A stretch of DNA of 5,519 nt from an uncultured beta proteobacterium (GTDB taxonomy: Bacteria; Pseudomonadota; Gammaproteobacteria; Burkholderiales; Burkholderiaceae_C). The notes under the pieces were generated by a model. It did no database searches and was not told where the DNA came from. It saw only the letters and a program-made list of their open reading frames with translations. Of the stretch, positions 1 to 5,519 are shown in pieces (the first letter of the stretch is position 1; each line of letters opens with the position of its first letter). The translations under genes and the position numbers were made by a program. The stretch covers positions 1-5,519 of the forward strand of contig CAIWRE010000372.1 of the NCBI GenBank assembly GCA_903914985.1, written 5' to 3'.

Positions 1-536
1 GTCAGCACTTTTTCGGTCTGGGCGGACGCACCATCGGCAATGCGGCGGCTCACCTGCGCTTGCAAACGCTCATGCGTGGCCACGCTGGTTTGCAGCGCAC
101 TTTGTTTGAGGTCTGCGCTAAAGCCGTCGGCCCAGGCCTGCAGCACACGCAGTGCCAGCTGCTGGCGTGCATCTTCATAACTTTGGGCGGCCATGTCGGC
201 GCTGGCCTGCGCTTTTTCTACGCCCGCATCCAAGCGGCCATGGGTCCACACCGGCTGCTGCAATCGAAAAATTTTGACGTTAGCGTCTTGCAAATAGCTC
301 GGGTCGCGCTGCCCGGCACTGACCTGTTCAATCGACAACGAGGGCGTGGGAAAAAACTGCTGGCGCGCGTAGTCCAGTTCCGACGCCGCCACTGCTTTTT
401 GGCTTCGCTGGCCTTGCACTGACGGGTGGGTGCTCACGGCGCGTTCCAGCAGGGCTTCCAGGCTTTGCTGTGCTTGCACATGTGCAGCCCCTGCGGTGCA
501 AGCCAATGCGAGCATCATGCTGCGCCATTCAACCAT
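1..536 (-). CDS. TolC-family outer membrane channel protein (partial, N-terminal 178 residues)
   Basis: Open reading frame read on the minus strand from the ATG at 536-534 to the window edge with no stop, so the C-terminus is missing (TolC-family proteins are usually about 430-480 residues). Residues 1-22 look like a Sec signal peptide with a short hydrophobic core and likely cleavage after V-Q-A (22). The mature start, S-L-E-A-L-L-E-R-A-V (25-34), then THPSV and the P-T-P-S-L-S-I strand (63-69), fit the outer membrane efflux protein fold. The hallmark Q-P-V-W-T-H-G-R-L (94-102) is followed by a long Ala/Gln-rich helix typical of the periplasmic tunnel. The start is supported by GGAG seven bases upstream. 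Known role of the family: trimeric outer-membrane exit duct for type I secretion or drug efflux. The adhesin gene at 2028 suggests a type I secretion role (LapE-like), but this is inference; an efflux channel is the alternative. Confidence 0.88.
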   Translation of the reverse strand, partial: MVEWRSMMLALACTAGAAHVQAQQSLEALLERAVSTHPSVQGQRSQKAVAASELDYARQQFFPTPSLSIEQVSAGQRDPSYLQDANVKIFRLQQPVWTHGRLDAGVEKAQASADMAAQSYEDARQQLALRVLQAWADGFSADLKQSALQTSVATHERLQAQVSRRIADGASAQTEKVL

Positions 537-543
537 AAGAGAG

Positions 544-547
544 CTCC
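544..547 (-). promoter_or_regulatory. Shine-Dalgarno site of the TolC-family gene
   Basis: GGAG on the minus strand, seven bases before the ATG at 536. It is the clearest ribosome binding site in the window and decides the start over the later in-frame ATGs at codons 7 and 8. A TACAAT hexamer on the minus strand at 590-585 could be a -10 element, but no convincing -35 lies at the right distance. Confidence 0.6.
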
Positions 548-635
548 ATGTTCACCAGACATGCGGCTGGTGGTTCGACCGTCGATTGTAGTTTGGCGCA
601 CAGACAGACCCTGTGCGTTGCGCTGTGGGGAGAAT

Positions 636-665
636 AAAAAAAGGACCCCTACGGGGCCCTTTCTT
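636..665 (-). terminator. Intrinsic terminator of the short curlin-like gene
   Basis: Read on the minus strand, AAAGGGCCCC (662-653), a GTA loop and GGGGTCCTTT (649-640) form a 10 bp stem, fully paired apart from one G-U wobble, followed by a run of T continuing to 636. It lies about 80 bases after the stop codon at 745-747. On the plus strand the same stem has an A-C mismatch and a broken T-run, so the signal is directional for the minus strand. It separates the curlin-like genes from the TolC-family gene, which therefore probably has its own promoter. Confidence 0.85.
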
Positions 666-744
666 CGCAATGGCTTGCACCAATGCGGATACTCCAACGA
701 TAGTGCCTATGAACCCGCCAAATGAGTTCGGACGGCCGTCAGAA

Positions 745-1059
745 TTACTTCTGCAGGATCATGGCGAAGTTGCCAGCGCCAGCTTGGTTGATCATGGCAG
801 CACCAGCACCTTGCTGGTTGATGTAAGCCCAGTTAGCGCCATCGCTGTTGTCTTGAACGATCAAGGCGGTAGAGCCAGCCGCGTCAGCCGATTGCAGGAT
901 GTAAGCACCGCCCAGGGTATCAACCGCCAAATCGATCGACATGTCAGTAGCAACCACATCGGTCATGGTCGCGACAGCGAGGTCAGCAGGAGCTTCTGCG
1001 AATGCAGCAACAGAGATCAAGGAAGCAGCAACGGCCAAAGCCAATTTAGAGAATTTCAT
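745..1059 (-). CDS. Short secreted curlin-repeat-like protein (putative amyloid subunit)
   Basis: 104 residues. Residues 1-21 form a textbook Sec signal peptide (MKFSK, a hydrophobic core rich in Ala/Leu/Val, A-A-F-A cleavage before E22). Residues 22-50 are acidic and Ala/Val/Asp-rich with no basic residue. The C-terminal half has five A-x-I-x-Q units: AYILQ (52), ALIVQ (65), AYINQ (78), AMINQ (88), AMILQ (99). The last linker, QAGAGNFAMILQ, matches the curlin pattern Q-x-G-x-x-N-x-A-x-x-x-Q exactly. Curlin subunits are known to fold as stacked strand-turn-strand units on the cell surface, with Gln/Asn ladders. It has no Cys, and its only Lys residues are in the leader and at the last position. 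It is shorter than CsgA (about 150 residues), and its spacing (13, 13, 10, 11) is irregular, so the family call is less certain than the gene. A GAAAG sequence about seven bases upstream is a weak ribosome site. It follows the 202-residue curlin gene, like csgA after csgB. Confidence 0.75.
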   Translation of the reverse strand: MKFSKLALAVAASLISVAAFAEAPADLAVATMTDVVATDMSIDLAVDTLGGAYILQSADAAGSTALIVQDNSDGANWAYINQQGAGAAMINQAGAGNFAMILQK

Positions 1060-1189
1060 CGTGAACTTTCGTTAGGTTAAAAAATGTGCCAGCAGCATTT
1101 TTTTGCCGACCTGAGTAGTTTTACGCAGCAATTTAATTTTTTTGTGAATTTTGTGTGGGCTGTTGGGTGCCGTTTTTGCACTTATTTGC
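1060..1189. other. AT-rich spacer between the two curlin-like genes
   Basis: A 130-base spacer, markedly richer in A/T than the flanking genes. No strong terminator follows the stop codon of the 202-residue gene (1190-1192); only a weak GTGC/GCAC stem without a T-run is visible. Read-through into the short gene is therefore likely. I could not fix a promoter here, although the AT-rich stretch on the minus strand could host one. Confidence 0.5.
1079..1104 (-). promoter_or_regulatory. AT-rich leader hairpin upstream of the short curlin-like gene
   Basis: AAAAAATG at 1079-1086 and CATTTTTT at 1096-1103 are perfect inverted complements, around a short G/C-containing loop that can pair two further bases. 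It lies 20-45 bases before the ATG at 1059, just upstream of the GAAAG ribosome site. The stem is almost all A-T, so it is too weak to be a standard terminator; a role in mRNA leader structure or differential expression of the two curlin genes is possible but inferred. Confidence 0.35.
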
Positions 1190-1606
1190 TTAATTTGTGG
1201 GCGTCAATCGCATGTCAATGCCGTTGCCGGTTTGGGTGATCTGCATCGGAGTCTTGACAGCCATCGTCTGCTCAATGATGTTGTAGTTCCCAATCTGCGA
1301 AAAGCTGAGCGTCGTTTCAGCCCCCAACACCACCGCTGCCTGGTTACCGACGCCCTCTTGCCTTCCGTCCAGCACAGAACCATAGCCGCGCTGCACCGCT
1401 GCAATGCTGTTGTAAGAGCCAATTTGGGTGAGATTGGCGCTGTTATTGCTGCCCTCTTGCCAGAGTCGTAGTTCGTTCCCGCTTCCGTCTTGCACCACTT
1501 TGGCGATGTTGTTGTCGCCCAGCTGCCACACCTGGGCCAGGCTGTTGCCACCCGATTGCTCGATAGATGCCAAATTGCCGTTACCGCCTTCCTGCAGAAT
1601 GCCGGC
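1190..1606 (-). repeat. Tandem 11-residue curlin units (about 12)
   Basis: Protein-level tandem array covering residues 65-202. Most units are exactly 11 residues; the first is 12, and two degenerate ones (starting near 155 and 176) are 10. Position 5 is Gln, position 7 Gly and position 10 usually Asn. At the DNA level the units are well diverged, so this is an old array kept by protein structure rather than a recent expansion. Confidence 0.85.
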
Positions 1607-1798
1607 AACAGGCCCGGTACGGGATGGGGAGACAGCGATGTCGCTCACCCCAAAGTCGAACACCATGGACAAATCCGCCTGGGTTGCGACTTGCGCACCG
1701 GCCAGGTTAGAGCCAGTAAGTGCCGCAAGGAAAAGGGCACAGCAGCCCACGCTGCCGACAGTGCGCGCATGAAAACCCGATAAAAAGTGGACTGCCAT
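1190..1798 (-). CDS. Curlin-repeat protein, CsgB/CsgA-like
   Basis: 202 residues. The first 35 form a long Sec leader (basic/polar start with H10 and R12, hydrophobic CCALFLAAL core at 19-27, likely cleavage after A-G-A at 35). From residue 65 to the end the protein is a nearly unbroken array of 11-residue units with Gln at 69, 81, 92, 103, 114, 125, 136, 147, 168 and 189, in the pattern Q-x-G-x-x-N-x-A/hydrophobic-x-x-x-Q. Clear copies are QLGDNNIAKVVQ, QEGSNNSANLTQ and QIGSYNSIAAVQ. This is the curlin repeat: each unit is one strand and turn of an amyloid beta-solenoid. Units near 157-162 and 176-184 lack the key Gln or Gly, so the stack is interrupted near the C-terminus. Upstream position and degenerate terminal units suggest a nucleator (CsgB-like), though it could be a major subunit. 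Cys occurs only in the leader. The ribosome site is weak (GAAAG about eight bases upstream). No csgE/F/G gene is adjacent in the window. Confidence 0.88.
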   Translation of the reverse strand: MAVHFLSGFHARTVGSVGCCALFLAALTGSNLAGAQVATQADLSMVFDFGVSDIAVSPSRTGPVAGILQEGGNGNLASIEQSGGNSLAQVWQLGDNNIAKVVQDGSGNELRLWQEGSNNSANLTQIGSYNSIAAVQRGYGSVLDGRQEGVGNQAAVVLGAETTLSFSQIGNYNIIEQTMAVKTPMQITQTGNGIDMRLTPTN

Positions 1799-2027
1799 AC
1801 CAATTCTTTCAAAACGTAGTGAGCTTTATCGCATGCTCATATGAATTTTCCCCGCGCATGGCATAGACCAAACGGCTCCGCACCCTGCGCGAAACAGACT
1901 CCAAAATGACCTTGTAGCGAAAGCCTTTAATAGTCCAAATGGACTATATTTTTCACAAAACATTGCATCTGGCTGCCTACATTTAATGGGTCTCCGCCAC
2001 CGACCCTAACGCCAGTCCAGACCTCCC
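1799..2027. promoter_or_regulatory. Divergent intergenic region between curlin genes and adhesin gene
   Basis: A 229-base region that must carry the promoters of both the minus-strand curlin pair and the plus-strand adhesin. Its middle (about 1920-1990) is AT-rich compared with the genes. TATATT at 1945-1950 is a possible plus-strand -10, overlapping the right arm of the dyad at 1930-1947, but no matching -35 is seen, as expected for an activator-dependent promoter. No sigma-54 motif with correct GG/GC spacing was found. Promoter positions remain unresolved. Confidence 0.55.
1930..1947. promoter_or_regulatory. Perfect 18-bp dyad, probable operator
   Basis: ATAGTCCA-AA-TGGACTAT: two 8-base arms that are exact inverted complements around a 2-base spacer. 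It sits 80 bases before the adhesin start and 131 bases before the 202-residue curlin gene. No T-run follows either arm as a terminator would need. Symmetry and position suggest a binding site for a dimeric regulator able to control both directions; the regulator is unknown. Confidence 0.55.
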
Positions 2028-5000
2028 ATGCTCGTCAAAACAGATGCTTCCACCCCAGTGAAAGATGTGATTGCGGCCGTGCCTGCGACTTCCGCTGGAG
2101 CACCCACGAGCGGCACCTTGACCCGTGTCAAAAACAAGCTGTTCGCGCGCCCGGCCGACGCCGCAGAGCCCGTGGCCACTTCGGATGCGCAAGCTGCAGC
2201 GCCAGCCCACGATGCGCAGCAGCCATTGCCACAGGAGCTGCAAGGGCAAACCGGGCTTGCAGACGAGGGCGTGGCACTCGCTGCGATAGACCCTTTGTGG
2301 TACGTCGAGCCCGGCACTTCTCCCAAAGCTTCCGATGCGCCCAAACCGAGCTGGTTTGGTTCTCCAACCGGATCGACCAGCTCCGAACCGGGCATCGGTT
2401 CGCTGTTCAGCAAAAGCCCGGCAGCCACAGAAACTCCCGTGGTGCGCGGCCCAAGCTTGTCCGCCATGGGGTCTGGCGCGCTGGGCGGCTTGGGTGCGCT
2501 CGGCGTAGGGCTGGGTCTCGCGGGTGGTGGTGGCGGCAGCAGTGGCAGCCCCGCTGCACCACCGGCGCCCACCACCACCATCAAAGTGGTGGATGGCCCG
2601 ATTCGTGACGCCCGGGTGTATTCGGACATGAACGACAACGGCGTTTATGACGCGGGCATTGACAAGCTCGTAGGCACAACAGACGCCAATGGCAGTCTAA
2701 GTTTGGCCAGCGCAAGCTTGGGCTCGCATGGCCTTTTGGCCGTGGGTGGCACCAACAGCAATGGCATGCCCAATGCGTCCACCCTTTCGCTCCTTGCGCC
2801 GACCGACAAGACCGCCCCTCTGGTGGTGGTGAGCCCGCTGACCAGCCTGGTGTCCGAGGTTTACCTGCAGTCACAACAATCCGAGCACAAACTCAGCGTG
2901 AGCCAGGCAGAAGGTGCCGTCAAGCTGGCTTTGGGTATTGATACCGGCAGCGCCAGCCTTTCGAGCATGGACCCGACTGCCTCGGGTGATTCCGCCTTAA
3001 AGCTGCTGAAAGTCGGCGCGGTGCTGGCCAGCCTTTCGGCAGTGGCCCTGTCGCCCAATGCGTCCTCACAAGACACCATCGCCGGTTACATCCTGGCCCA
3101 GGCGCCGACCGACGGTAGCCTGCTGACACAGCTCACCACAAGCGAAGGCCTGCAGACGGTATTTGCCAGCAGTTTGGACGCCTTGTCGCTGGCCGACCGG
3201 TCCAGCGCGCTGGTCACTTTGGGCACCCTGGAAGACAACCACACCAGCATGATGGCGGCACGAGACAGCACGACGCTGGCATCCACGCAAATCGCCAAAC
3301 CGCAAATCCTCGGCCTGGTGCAGGACACCGGGCCCAGCGCCAGCGACAACATCACCAGCCTGGCACTGCTCACGGTGTCGTCCTTGGGTGGTGTGACACA
3401 GCTCTCGGTCAATTACGGCTCCACCTGGGTCGATGCCAGCAGTTTTGTGCCGGCAGATGGCAGGCTCACCGTCATTGCGCGCTCCAACTACGGCACCAAC
3501 AGCGACGGCAAGTTGATCGTCTCCGGCAACAGTGAGCCCTTCACCTTTACCTTGCACTCCACCGTGCCACCCGCGCCCTCGATTGCGCTGACCCATGACA
3601 CCGCAGTTGCGACCGACCGCATTTCAAGCGATGGCCGGTATACCGTGACGGCGACCCAGGTCACGGGTGGCCTGGTCCAGTACAGCATCGATGGCCGCAA
3701 TTGGGACGCCACTGTGAGCGCCCAAGACCAGACCACGCTGGCACAGGACGGCACGCATACGGTGTACGTGCGGCAAATCGTGCAAGACTCAGGCTTGCCG
3801 TCAGCCGTCAAACGGCTGGATTTCACCCTGGACACCCGCATTGCCGCCGGTACCGCGTATGTGGTGGGCGCAGATGACACCGGCGCATCCTCAGCCGATG
3901 GCATTACCAGCAACACCCAAGCCCGACTGGCGGGCGATACCGACCCTTACAACACCGTTGCGCTGACGGTGCAGGGCAAAGGCACCTACACCATGCATGC
4001 GGACTCCAGAGGCCACTGGGTGATGGACCCATTGGTCAACGGCCTGTCCTTTGATGATGCCCACCACAGCCTTGCATTGCAAATCAGCGACGCGGCGGGA
4101 AACAGCGCAAACACCACGCTCAACCTCACGGTAGACACCCAACTGGACTTGGGCACGGCCTTCATTGTGGGTGCCGGTGCTGAAACTGGTGTCGCTTACA
4201 ACCCAACGCCCACCCTCAGCGGCACCACCACCGAAATCGGTGCCAAAGTCGAGGTGAGTCTGGAGGTGCCGGACGTCAACGGTGACGGGTTCCAAACGCT
4301 GATCTTTCGCACCACCACCGATGCGCAGGGCCATTGGTCTGTGGTGCTGGACACCCCCGACCATACCGGCCTGGTAGTGCCTGCGGGCGAGGAATCGTAC
4401 GACTACTCGCCCCAGATCACCATCACCGACCTGGCTGGCAACTCCGACTACAGCAACCTGGCGGATTTCACACTTTCGCTCGGCCCGGAGCCTGCGCTGG
4501 GCGGCCTGGACGCAGCATCCGACACCGGCGCAGCCAACAACGACTTCATCACCTCCAACACGATGCCAATTTTCAGTGGCACGGCCTTGGCCGGTGCCAT
4601 CGTGACTGTGCTCATCGACGATGTGGAAGTGGCCACGGCGGTAGTGGGAGGCAATGGCAGATGGAGCTGCCAGGCTTTGGAGCCGCTCGAAGATGGCGAG
4701 TACCAACTCAGCCTGGCAGTCTCAATGACCAGGGGCCAATCCTCCGGTACCACCGTGGGCGAACCCGTGCTTCTGGTCATCGATAGCACCCCGCCCGACT
4801 CCGACAGTGTGGTTCCCAATGCCATGGCAAGTGACGGCGGTTATGGGACAGACGCCGAAGGTCTGATGTACTTCAACGCCGACAGCCTCAACAGCGACAC
4901 GCCCTTGACCTTCTCCGGCACCGCAGATCTGGGTGCCACGGTAGACCTGTACATTGCCGACACCTTGATAGACACCGTCACCGCTTCGATCGATGACGGC

Positions 5001-5519
5001 AGCTGGTCTTTTGCCTGGGACGGCTTGGTGAACGGAAGCCTCCTTGCCGACGGCAGCTACACCGCGGCCGTGGTGGTGACCGACTTGGCCGGCAACGTCA
5101 GCGACTTGCTGCCCGCCGCAGACGCTGACATGGCCTTTGTGATCGATACCGCTGCACCTGACACCAGCGCACTCACAGCCTTGCTGGCTGATGGCATGCA
5201 AACCGGCGCCGACCCCGACACCGGAGACGCTTACACCAACCAAACCGATATCAGCCTGGCGGGCACCGCAGACCCGATGGCAACGCTGGTGGTCACGGTT
5301 GACGGACAGGAGTATGACGTCAGCGCGGATGACGCAGGTGCCTGGACCTTGGATCTTTCGGGCCTGGCTGAAGGCAGTTACACCGTGTCAGTCGTCACCA
5401 AGAACCTGGCGGGTAATGTGAGTGAGCCGGTCGATGTCTTGATTTTCAATATAGACACGGTTCCTGAGTATTTCAGCGGCTCTGCAGAAGACGGCTACAG
5501 CCCTGTGACCGGCACCCAC
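2028..5519 (+). CDS. Giant Ig-like-repeat adhesin, probable type I secretion substrate (partial, first 1164 residues)
   Basis: Continuous frame of 1164 codons, still open at the right edge. The ATG at 2028 is the first start after an in-frame TAA at 2007-2009, but no Shine-Dalgarno site precedes it. There is no Sec signal peptide. Residues 1-141 are Ala/Pro/Ser/Thr-rich and probably disordered. Residues 142-174 are a Gly/Ala/Leu segment ending in a five-Gly run, as found near the N-terminus of BapA/LapA-type adhesins. Residues 185-260 form a beta domain with a Ca-binding-like D-M-N-D-N-G-V-Y-D loop (200-208). SPLTSLV (269-275) opens a helix-rich region to about 430, followed by a beta stretch starting DTGPSASDNIT (433). 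Ig-like repeats run from about 513, with D-x-A-G-N or related motifs at 688, 801, 1019 and 1126. There is only one Cys (881). Such proteins are known surface adhesins for biofilm formation, exported by an ABC transporter with a TolC-like channel. The type I C-terminal signal would lie outside the window. Confidence 0.88.
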   Translation, partial: MLVKTDASTPVKDVIAAVPATSAGAPTSGTLTRVKNKLFARPADAAEPVATSDAQAAAPAHDAQQPLPQELQGQTGLADEGVALAAIDPLWYVEPGTSPKASDAPKPSWFGSPTGSTSSEPGIGSLFSKSPAATETPVVRGPSLSAMGSGALGGLGALGVGLGLAGGGGGSSGSPAAPPAPTTTIKVVDGPIRDARVYSDMNDNGVYDAGIDKLVGTTDANGSLSLASASLGSHGLLAVGGTNSNGMPNASTLSLLAPTDKTAPLVVVSPLTSLVSEVYLQSQQSEHKLSVSQAEGAVKLALGIDTGSASLSSMDPTASGDSALKLLKVGAVLASLSAVALSPNASSQDTIAGYILAQAPTDGSLLTQLTTSEGLQTVFASSLDALSLADRSSALVTLGTLEDNHTSMMAARDSTTLASTQIAKPQILGLVQDTGPSASDNITSLALLTVSSLGGVTQLSVNYGSTWVDASSFVPADGRLTVIARSNYGTNSDGKLIVSGNSEPFTFTLHSTVPPAPSIALTHDTAVATDRISSDGRYTVTATQVTGGLVQYSIDGRNWDATVSAQDQTTLAQDGTHTVYVRQIVQDSGLPSAVKRLDFTLDTRIAAGTAYVVGADDTGASSADGITSNTQARLAGDTDPYNTVALTVQGKGTYTMHADSRGHWVMDPLVNGLSFDDAHHSLALQISDAAGNSANTTLNLTVDTQLDLGTAFIVGAGAETGVAYNPTPTLSGTTTEIGAKVEVSLEVPDVNGDGFQTLIFRTTTDAQGHWSVVLDTPDHTGLVVPAGEESYDYSPQITITDLAGNSDYSNLADFTLSLGPEPALGGLDAASDTGAANNDFITSNTMPIFSGTALAGAIVTVLIDDVEVATAVVGGNGRWSCQALEPLEDGEYQLSLAVSMTRGQSSGTTVGEPVLLVIDSTPPDSDSVVPNAMASDGGYGTDAEGLMYFNADSLNSDTPLTFSGTADLGATVDLYIADTLIDTVTASIDDGSWSFAWDGLVNGSLLADGSYTAAVVVTDLAGNVSDLLPAADADMAFVIDTAAPDTSALTALLADGMQTGADPDTGDAYTNQTDISLAGTADPMATLVVTVDGQEYDVSADDAGAWTLDLSGLAEGSYTVSVVTKNLAGNVSEPVDVLIFNIDTVPEYFSGSAEDGYSPVTGTH
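2451..2549 (+). other. Gly-rich hydrophobic segment of the adhesin
   Basis: Residues 142-174: alternating Gly with Leu, Ala and Val, then five Gly, and Ser/Gly before a Pro-rich linker. It is not at the N-terminus and has no basic flank or cleavage site of a signal peptide. In retained type I adhesins a comparable Gly-rich stretch follows the N-terminal domain and is thought to lie in the TolC-like channel; that role is inferred here by analogy. Confidence 0.5.
3564..5519 (+). repeat. Array of bacterial Ig-like domains in the adhesin (six plus a partial seventh)
   Basis: Repeat boundaries, set mainly by recurring D-T/D-S motifs, are near residues 513-601, 602-702, 703-818, 819-918, 919-1039, 1040-1142 and 1143 onward. 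The shared pattern is D-T-x-x-P, then S/A-G-T-A-x-x-G-A-x-V at mid-repeat, G-x-W, and a closing D-L-A-G-N-x-S. The copies differ in length (89 to 121 residues) and have diverged in DNA sequence. The first lacks most motifs, and 819-918 has lost the AGN motif. An Asp/Asn-rich DVNGDG loop in the third repeat (nt 4275-4292) may bind calcium, which commonly rigidifies such arrays. The array continues beyond the window. Confidence 0.8.

Noticed and set aside
60..422. Plus-strand open frame of 120 codons at the left end
   Set aside because: It is antisense to the TolC-family gene, which has a signal peptide, family motifs and a good ribosome site.
1742..1747. Possible lipobox (S-V-G-C at residues 16-19) in the 202-residue curlin protein
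   Set aside because: The hydrophobic core follows the Cys instead of preceding it, position -3 is Ser, and an A-G-A cleavage site at 33-35 fits better.
1428..1783. Plus-strand open frames opposite the 202-residue curlin gene
   Set aside because: They are shadows of the curlin repeat codons; the minus-strand frame shows the clear 11-residue periodicity.
1970..1983. Possible sigma-54 promoter (TGGC-like) before the adhesin
   Set aside because: The second half, GC at the fixed spacing, is absent; TT is found where GC is required.
2572..2592. CCACCAC / GTGGTGG inverted repeat inside the adhesin
   Set aside because: It arises from runs of Thr (ACC) and Val-Val (GTG) codons in coding sequence, has no T-run, and has no reason to be regulatory.
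2006..2638. Minus-strand open frame of 210 codons opposite the adhesin N-terminus
   Set aside because: Its Pro/Ala/Ser-rich protein is the complement of the Gly/Ala/Thr codons of the real gene; it overlaps the adhesin start and has no family resemblance.
3066..3596. Minus-strand open frame of 176 codons opposite the adhesin
   Set aside because: It is antisense to a continuous Ig-repeat gene, has shadow-like composition, and shows no independent start signals.
3891..4706. Long minus-strand open frame of 271 codons inside the adhesin
   Set aside because: It lies wholly antisense to the adhesin, has no recognisable domain and no ribosome site, and its His/Arg/Gly-rich composition is what GC-rich coding DNA yields in a shadow frame.

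Overview
The window looks like chromosomal DNA of a Gram-negative, GC-rich proteobacterium. Codon use and leader-peptide style suggest a betaproteobacterium, perhaps Burkholderiales/Comamonadaceae, but this is an inference with no marker gene to settle it. It carries four genes, all concerned with the cell surface, plus the regulatory DNA between them. Two genes run off the ends.

Layout: (1) 1-536, minus strand: the N-terminal 178 residues of a TolC-family outer-membrane channel protein, with a signal peptide and a good Shine-Dalgarno site; it continues past the left edge. (2) 537-744: a spacer holding an intrinsic terminator (636-665, minus strand) for the gene to its right. (3) 745-1059, minus strand: a small secreted protein of 104 residues with five A-x-I-x-Q units, read as a short curli-type amyloid subunit. 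(4) 1060-1189: an AT-rich spacer with a leader hairpin. (5) 1190-1798, minus strand: a secreted protein of 202 residues built of about twelve 11-residue curlin-type units. (6) 1799-2027: a divergent intergenic region with a perfect 8+8 bp dyad at 1930-1947. (7) 2028-5519, plus strand: the first 1164 residues of a giant adhesin with no Sec signal. It has a disordered N-terminus, a Gly-rich hydrophobic segment, a Ca-binding-like domain, a helical region and at least six Ig-like repeats; it is still open at the right edge.

How they may work together: a large multi-repeat adhesin without a Sec signal is the usual cargo of a type I secretion system, and a TolC-family channel is the outer-membrane part of such a system. 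The pair recalls the LapA/LapE arrangement of pseudomonads. Between them sit two curlin-repeat proteins with Sec signals, in the order 202-residue protein then short subunit, as in csgB-csgA. The locus therefore appears to combine two biofilm-matrix strategies: a type I-secreted giant adhesin and functional amyloid fibres. No csgD, csgE, csgF, csgG, ABC transporter, membrane-fusion protein or lapD/lapG gene lies within the window, so secretion routes are inferred.
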